Source: Pseudomonadota bacterium (GTDB lineage: Bacteria; Pseudomonadota; Alphaproteobacteria; Rhizobiales; Beijerinckiaceae). Taken from it: a stretch of DNA of 26,951 bases. The position numbers were made by a program, and so were the translations under genes. Under the pieces are notes generated by a model that made no database searches, was not told where the DNA came from, and saw only the letters and a program-made list of their open reading frames with translations. Shown here piece after piece: positions 23,555 through 26,951 of this stretch; within the stretch, counting starts at the first letter, position 1; every line of letters starts with the position of its first letter. The stretch lies in NCBI GenBank assembly GCA_023423995.1, contig JAFAEL010000103.1, positions 1 through 26,951 on the forward strand, in the 5' to 3' direction.

Positions 23555-24400
23555 ATGATCCGCGATACAGGTCTCAGCTCCCGCATCTGGCGCATCGCCG
23601 TGTGGGCGCTGACCATCCTGTTCGTCCTGAACCTCCTGGCGATGATCGCGTCGGTTCTGGTGAATTCCTTCGCGACGCGGTGGCTCGGGACCTGGCTGCC
23701 GGTCGCCTACACGACCCGCTGGTACTTCTCGGCGTGGGAGGAGTTCCAGCTCCACGACGTGCTGATCGTGACCTTCCAGGTCGTCTTCGCGGTCGTCATC
23801 GTATCGGGGCTGCTTGGGGTACTGGCAGCCTATGCCATGGCGCGACGCGACTTCCCGGGCAAGCGGCTGGCCATGCTGATCTTCCTCCTGCCGCTCCTTG
23901 TCCCACCGATCACCTACGGCATCCCACTCGCGACGGTGCTCTACCAGCTGAACCTCGCCGGCACGTTCTGGGGCGTGGTGCTCGCGAACCTTGTTCCCAC
24001 GATCCCCTTCGTCGTGCTCGTCATGATACCTTTCATCGAGCAGATCGACCCGCGGATCGAGGCAGCGGCGCGAGTCTTCGGGGCATCCACATTGCAGCTC
24101 TTTGCGCGCATCCTTCTGCCGCTGTTGCTGCCGGGGATGCTCGCCGCGATGCTGCTGGTTCTGGTGCGTACGATAGCAATGTTCGAGCTGACCTTCCTGA
24201 CGGCGGGCCCGACGAGCCAGACGCTCGTGGTCGCGCTCTATTACGCCGTCTTCGCCGCCGGCGTGCGGGCTGGGCAGTCGATCGATGCCATGGCGGTCGT
24301 CTACATGGTCGTCACGCTCATCTGGCTGGTAATAGCGTTGCGCTTTGTGAACCCGACCCAGATCGTCGCGCGCGCAAAGCAGCAGCAGGCACAACCATGA
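23555..24400 (+). CDS. ABC transporter permease 2 (PotC type)
   Basis: The 281-residue protein has six membrane segments and the EAA loop EAAARVFGASTLQLFARI followed by LLPLLLPG. ATG 23555 lies 4 bases after the stop of permease 1; the open frame runs upstream to 23477 inside that gene but without family character. The stop overlaps the uxuB-like start as ATGA, so transporter and enzyme are translationally coupled, which ties the imported compound to that enzyme. Confidence 0.92.
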   Translation: MIRDTGLSSRIWRIAVWALTILFVLNLLAMIASVLVNSFATRWLGTWLPVAYTTRWYFSAWEEFQLHDVLIVTFQVVFAVVIVSGLLGVLAAYAMARRDFPGKRLAMLIFLLPLLVPPITYGIPLATVLYQLNLAGTFWGVVLANLVPTIPFVVLVMIPFIEQIDPRIEAAARVFGASTLQLFARILLPLLLPGMLAAMLLVLVRTIAMFELTFLTAGPTSQTLVVALYYAVFAAGVRAGQSIDAMAVVYMVVTLIWLVIALRFVNPTQIVARAKQQQAQP

Positions 24401-25869
24401 CCAGGCTCTCGGACCGTACTATCCCTTCTCTCGCCTCCTCTGTCCGAAGGCCCGCCTATGACCGTGCGCAACTGAAAACTGGCATTGTCCACCTCGGGAT
24501 CGGGGCGTTTCATCGGGCGCACCAGGCGGTCTACACCGACGACGTGCTAGCCAGCGGCGATCTAGGCTGGGGTACTCTCGGCGCCTCGCTACGCTCGCCC
24601 GACACGCGGGACGCCTTGCTCCCTCAGAATGGCCTCTACGCCGTGAACGTTCGCGCCGGCGACCACGACGAGGTGCGGGTGATCGGCGCGCTGACGGGTG
24701 TGGTCGTCGTTCCGGAAAATCCCGCTACGCTCCTTGAGAGGATGACCGATCCCGACGTGCGGATCGTGTCGCTGACGGTCACGGAGAAGGGTTACTGCCA
24801 TAATCCTGCGACTGGCGAACTCGACCCGAACAACCCTGACGTCCGCCACGACCTCGAGCATGCGGCTGCTCCGCGCTCCGCGCCGGGACTGATCGTCGAG
24901 GCACTAGGGCGGCGGCGGGCGGCCGGGATTGCGCCATTTACCGTGCTCTCCTGCGATAACCTCCCGTCGAACGGCGTCGTGACCAAACGCGTGCTGGCGG
25001 GGCTAGCAGGTCTGCGCGACGGTGATCTCGGGCGCTACGTCGAGGCCGAGGTGGCCTGCCCGTCCACGATGGTCGACCGCATCGTGCCGGCAACGACGGA
25101 CGGGGACCGCGACCGGGTTGCAGCCTTGCTGGGCCTCGAGGACAGCTGGCCCGTGATGGCAGAGCCCTTCTCGCAATGGGTGATCGAGGACCACTTTCCT
25201 GCCGGGCGACCGGACTGGCCTGGCGCGACCTTCGTGGAAGATGTCGAGCCGTTCGAATTGATGAAGCTGCGGCTCCTGAACGGAAGCCACTCGACCATGG
25301 CTTATCTTGGCTATCTGTCCGGGAGCGAGACCATCGCCGACGCGGTGCGGCAGGAGGGAATGGAGCGCCTTGTCCGCCGGCTGATGGACGACGAGGTCAC
25401 GCCGACGCTGCCGCGCCTGCCGGGATTCGATCTTGCTGCCTACAAGGACCAGCTCTTCCAGCGCTTCCGCAACCCCGCCTTGAAGCATCGGACGTGGCAG
25501 ATCGCCATGGACGGCTCGCAGAAGCTTCCGAACCGTCTGTTGGGGCCAGCTCGCGAGCGCATCACGCAGGGGCTGCCGATCGAGCGCATCGCCCTCTGTC
25601 TCGCGGCCTGGATGCGCTACGTGGCCGGGACCGACGAGAGGGGCGCCCCCATCGATGTGCGCGACCCGCTCGCGACCGATCTCCGCGCCCGTGCCGATGC
25701 GGCCGGCCGTGACCCGGACCGTATCGTCGACGCGCTGCTTGGCATGAGGCAGATGTTCGGCACGGACCTTCCCGCCGAGCCCCGCTTCCGAGAGCCGGTC
25801 CGGAACTGGCTCGCCACGCTGTTCGAGAGAGGTGCGGCCGAAACCGTCAGGATGGCAGCAGCCATGTAG
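24397..25869 (+). CDS. uxuB: D-mannonate oxidoreductase / mannitol dehydrogenase family protein (UxuB-like)
   Basis: The 490-residue protein has the two-domain layout of the polyol-specific long-chain dehydrogenases. The N-terminal NAD-binding part carries GIGAFHRAHQAVYTDD near residues 34-50. The C-terminal catalytic part has the signature KLRLLNGSH with K290, N295 and H298. Family members interconvert fructuronate and mannonate (UxuB), tagaturonate and altronate, or fructose and mannitol. With uxuA in the same locus, fructuronate/mannonate is the best guess, but mannitol or another polyol is not excluded. The start overlaps the permease stop by 4 bases; the second binding-protein gene begins 63 bases downstream. 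Confidence 0.88.
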   Translation: MTRLSDRTIPSLASSVRRPAYDRAQLKTGIVHLGIGAFHRAHQAVYTDDVLASGDLGWGTLGASLRSPDTRDALLPQNGLYAVNVRAGDHDEVRVIGALTGVVVVPENPATLLERMTDPDVRIVSLTVTEKGYCHNPATGELDPNNPDVRHDLEHAAAPRSAPGLIVEALGRRRAAGIAPFTVLSCDNLPSNGVVTKRVLAGLAGLRDGDLGRYVEAEVACPSTMVDRIVPATTDGDRDRVAALLGLEDSWPVMAEPFSQWVIEDHFPAGRPDWPGATFVEDVEPFELMKLRLLNGSHSTMAYLGYLSGSETIADAVRQEGMERLVRRLMDDEVTPTLPRLPGFDLAAYKDQLFQRFRNPALKHRTWQIAMDGSQKLPNRLLGPARERITQGLPIERIALCLAAWMRYVAGTDERGAPIDVRDPLATDLRARADAAGRDPDRIVDALLGMRQMFGTDLPAEPRFREPVRNWLATLFERGAAETVRMAAAM

Positions 25870-25932
25870 CGCCGGGTCAGATCGGCCTCGCTCGAAGCAA
25901 GTCCCGACAGAGGACAAGGCCTGGAGGAAACG

Positions 25933-26951
25933 ATGGGACGAGACCAAGTCACGCGCCGCGCCGTGGTCGGCGGATTATCCGGGCTCGCGGCGGCGGGGGC
26001 GAGCGGAGCCTTTGCCCAGACGCTTCCGGCGCCGAGCCAGCCGGTGACGCTCAACATCATCGACGTTGCGGGTCAGCTGCAACTGACCCAGGCCGGTATC
26101 GACCGCTTTCGGGCGCAGAACCCGAAGCTCGTCTCGCGCATCAACTTCCAGCGCGCTCCCTCGCCGGAACTGCCGGGCAAGCTGAAGGCGCAGCAGGATG
26201 CCGGGCGGGTGGACATCGACCTCGTCCTGACGGGACCGGGCGCCATGTCGGACGGCATCCAGCAGGGTCTGTGGATCGAGGTCTGGTCCAAGTATCCGGA
26301 TGGCTTGCCCAAGGCCGAGGACACCTACCATGAGCAGGCGCTGATGATGCAGCGCAATTTCGGCCGCGACCAGGGCGTCGCGGTCGTGTACTCCCCTTCG
26401 GGACCGGTGTTCGAGTATCACGCCAACAAGGTGAAGACCGTGCCGAAGACGGCGGCCGATCTTCTGGCCTGGGTGAAGCAGAACCCCAACCGCTTCACCT
26501 ATGCGCGGCCGGTGAATTCAGGGCCGGGTTGGACCTTCCTCATGGCGATGCCCTACATCCTGGGCGATCGCGACCCCAAGGACCCGATGAAGGGGTGGGA
26601 CAAGACCTGGTCCTGGCTGAAGGAGCTGGACGACGGGATCGACTACTACCCGGCCGGGACGGCGGTCACGATGAAGGAACTGGGGGAGGGCACGCGGGAC
26701 ATCATCGTCTCGACTTGCGGCTGGGACATCAATCCGCGGGCGCTCGGGATCGTCCCGAAGGAGGTCGAAGTCTTCGCGCTCGAGGGCACGCGCTGGGTGC
26801 CCGACACCCAGTTCATGTGCATTCCGAAGGGCGTGCCGAACGACAAGGTCGCGGTCCTGCTGCAGCTCATGTCCTTCATGCTGAAGCCGGAGCAGCAGGC
26901 GCTCACCTACGACAAGGGCTACTTCTATCCCGGCCCTGCCGTGAAGGGCGT
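25933..26951 (+). CDS. ABC transporter solute-binding protein (second copy), cut by window edge
   Basis: About 340 residues are present and the C-terminus lies beyond the window. The N-terminus is a twin-arginine-type signal (TRRAVVGGLSGLAAAGASG, cleavage probably after AFAQ near residue 29). The rest parallels the protein at 20245 along its whole length, with shared stretches LKAQQDAGRVDIDL, NPNRF.YARP.NSGPG, DPKDPMKGWDKTW, MKELGEGTRD and WDINPRALGIVPKE. GGAGG 6 bases before ATG 25933 is a strong ribosome site. No reason for loss of function is visible. It may bind a second related ligand for the same importer, or belong with further genes beyond the edge. Confidence 0.9.
   Translation, partial: MGRDQVTRRAVVGGLSGLAAAGASGAFAQTLPAPSQPVTLNIIDVAGQLQLTQAGIDRFRAQNPKLVSRINFQRAPSPELPGKLKAQQDAGRVDIDLVLTGPGAMSDGIQQGLWIEVWSKYPDGLPKAEDTYHEQALMMQRNFGRDQGVAVVYSPSGPVFEYHANKVKTVPKTAADLLAWVKQNPNRFTYARPVNSGPGWTFLMAMPYILGDRDPKDPMKGWDKTWSWLKELDDGIDYYPAGTAVTMKELGEGTRDIIVSTCGWDINPRALGIVPKEVEVFALEGTRWVPDTQFMCIPKGVPNDKVAVLLQLMSFMLKPEQQALTYDKGYFYPGPAVKG

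Noticed and set aside
22141..23616. 491-codon minus-strand frame, and similar ones at 2758-3765 (+) and 23459-24394 (-)
   Set aside because: All lie opposite transporter genes with clear family motifs; their highly charged, repetitive translations look like reverse-frame artefacts of membrane-protein codons.
1..26951. Search by eye for insertion sequences, transposases, tRNA, rRNA, CRISPR repeats and attachment sites
   Set aside because: No transposase motif, regularly spaced repeat or tRNA-like sequence was seen; gene order and base composition look even across the window.

Overview
This window is high-GC DNA densely packed with genes on both strands. The gene content is TRAP and ABC uptake systems, FCD-type GntR regulators, a DUF1269 protein, a YXWGXW-type secreted protein and an HdeD-like protein. 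That points to an alphaproteobacterium, probably Hyphomicrobiales/Rhizobiales of the Methylobacterium, Microvirga or Bosea kind. This is inferred from gene style; no rRNA or marker gene is present. I saw no mobile element, tRNA, rRNA or CRISPR array.

Region 1 (1-9084) reads as a quinate/shikimate catabolic locus. On the minus strand a TRAP transporter (dctP-dctQ-dctM) is followed by a type II 3-dehydroquinate dehydratase, a quinate/shikimate-type dehydrogenase and, after a palindrome-bearing gap, the N-terminal part of an ADP-forming acyl-CoA synthetase that runs off the window. Divergently, two tandem paralogous GntR/FCD regulators precede a fused 3-dehydroshikimate dehydratase/HPPD-like protein. 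Together the enzymes would take quinate or shikimate through 3-dehydroquinate and 3-dehydroshikimate to protocatechuate. This matches the logic of the corynebacterial qsu cluster, but with a TRAP importer.

Region 2 (9155-17020) is mixed. A probably exported metal-dependent amidohydrolase is followed by a minus-strand operon arcA (arginine deiminase), an NhaC-family antiporter and an AI-2E/PerM-family membrane protein. Diverging from arcA across a gene-free gap of about 660 bases are three plus-strand genes for a DUF1269 protein, a small tryptophan-rich secreted protein and an HdeD-family membrane protein. The grouping suggests pH or envelope stress, but this is inference.

Region 3 (17211-26951) is a sugar-acid (hexonate) locus. 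Mannonate dehydratase (uxuA) and a GntR/FCD regulator lie on the minus strand. Divergent from them are an SDR dehydrogenase, a Tat-type solute-binding protein, an ABC ATPase, two permeases, a mannonate oxidoreductase (uxuB-like) and a second paralogous solute-binding protein cut by the window end. Import plus UxuB and UxuA would yield 2-keto-3-deoxygluconate. Uronate isomerase and KDG kinase/aldolase are not in the window.
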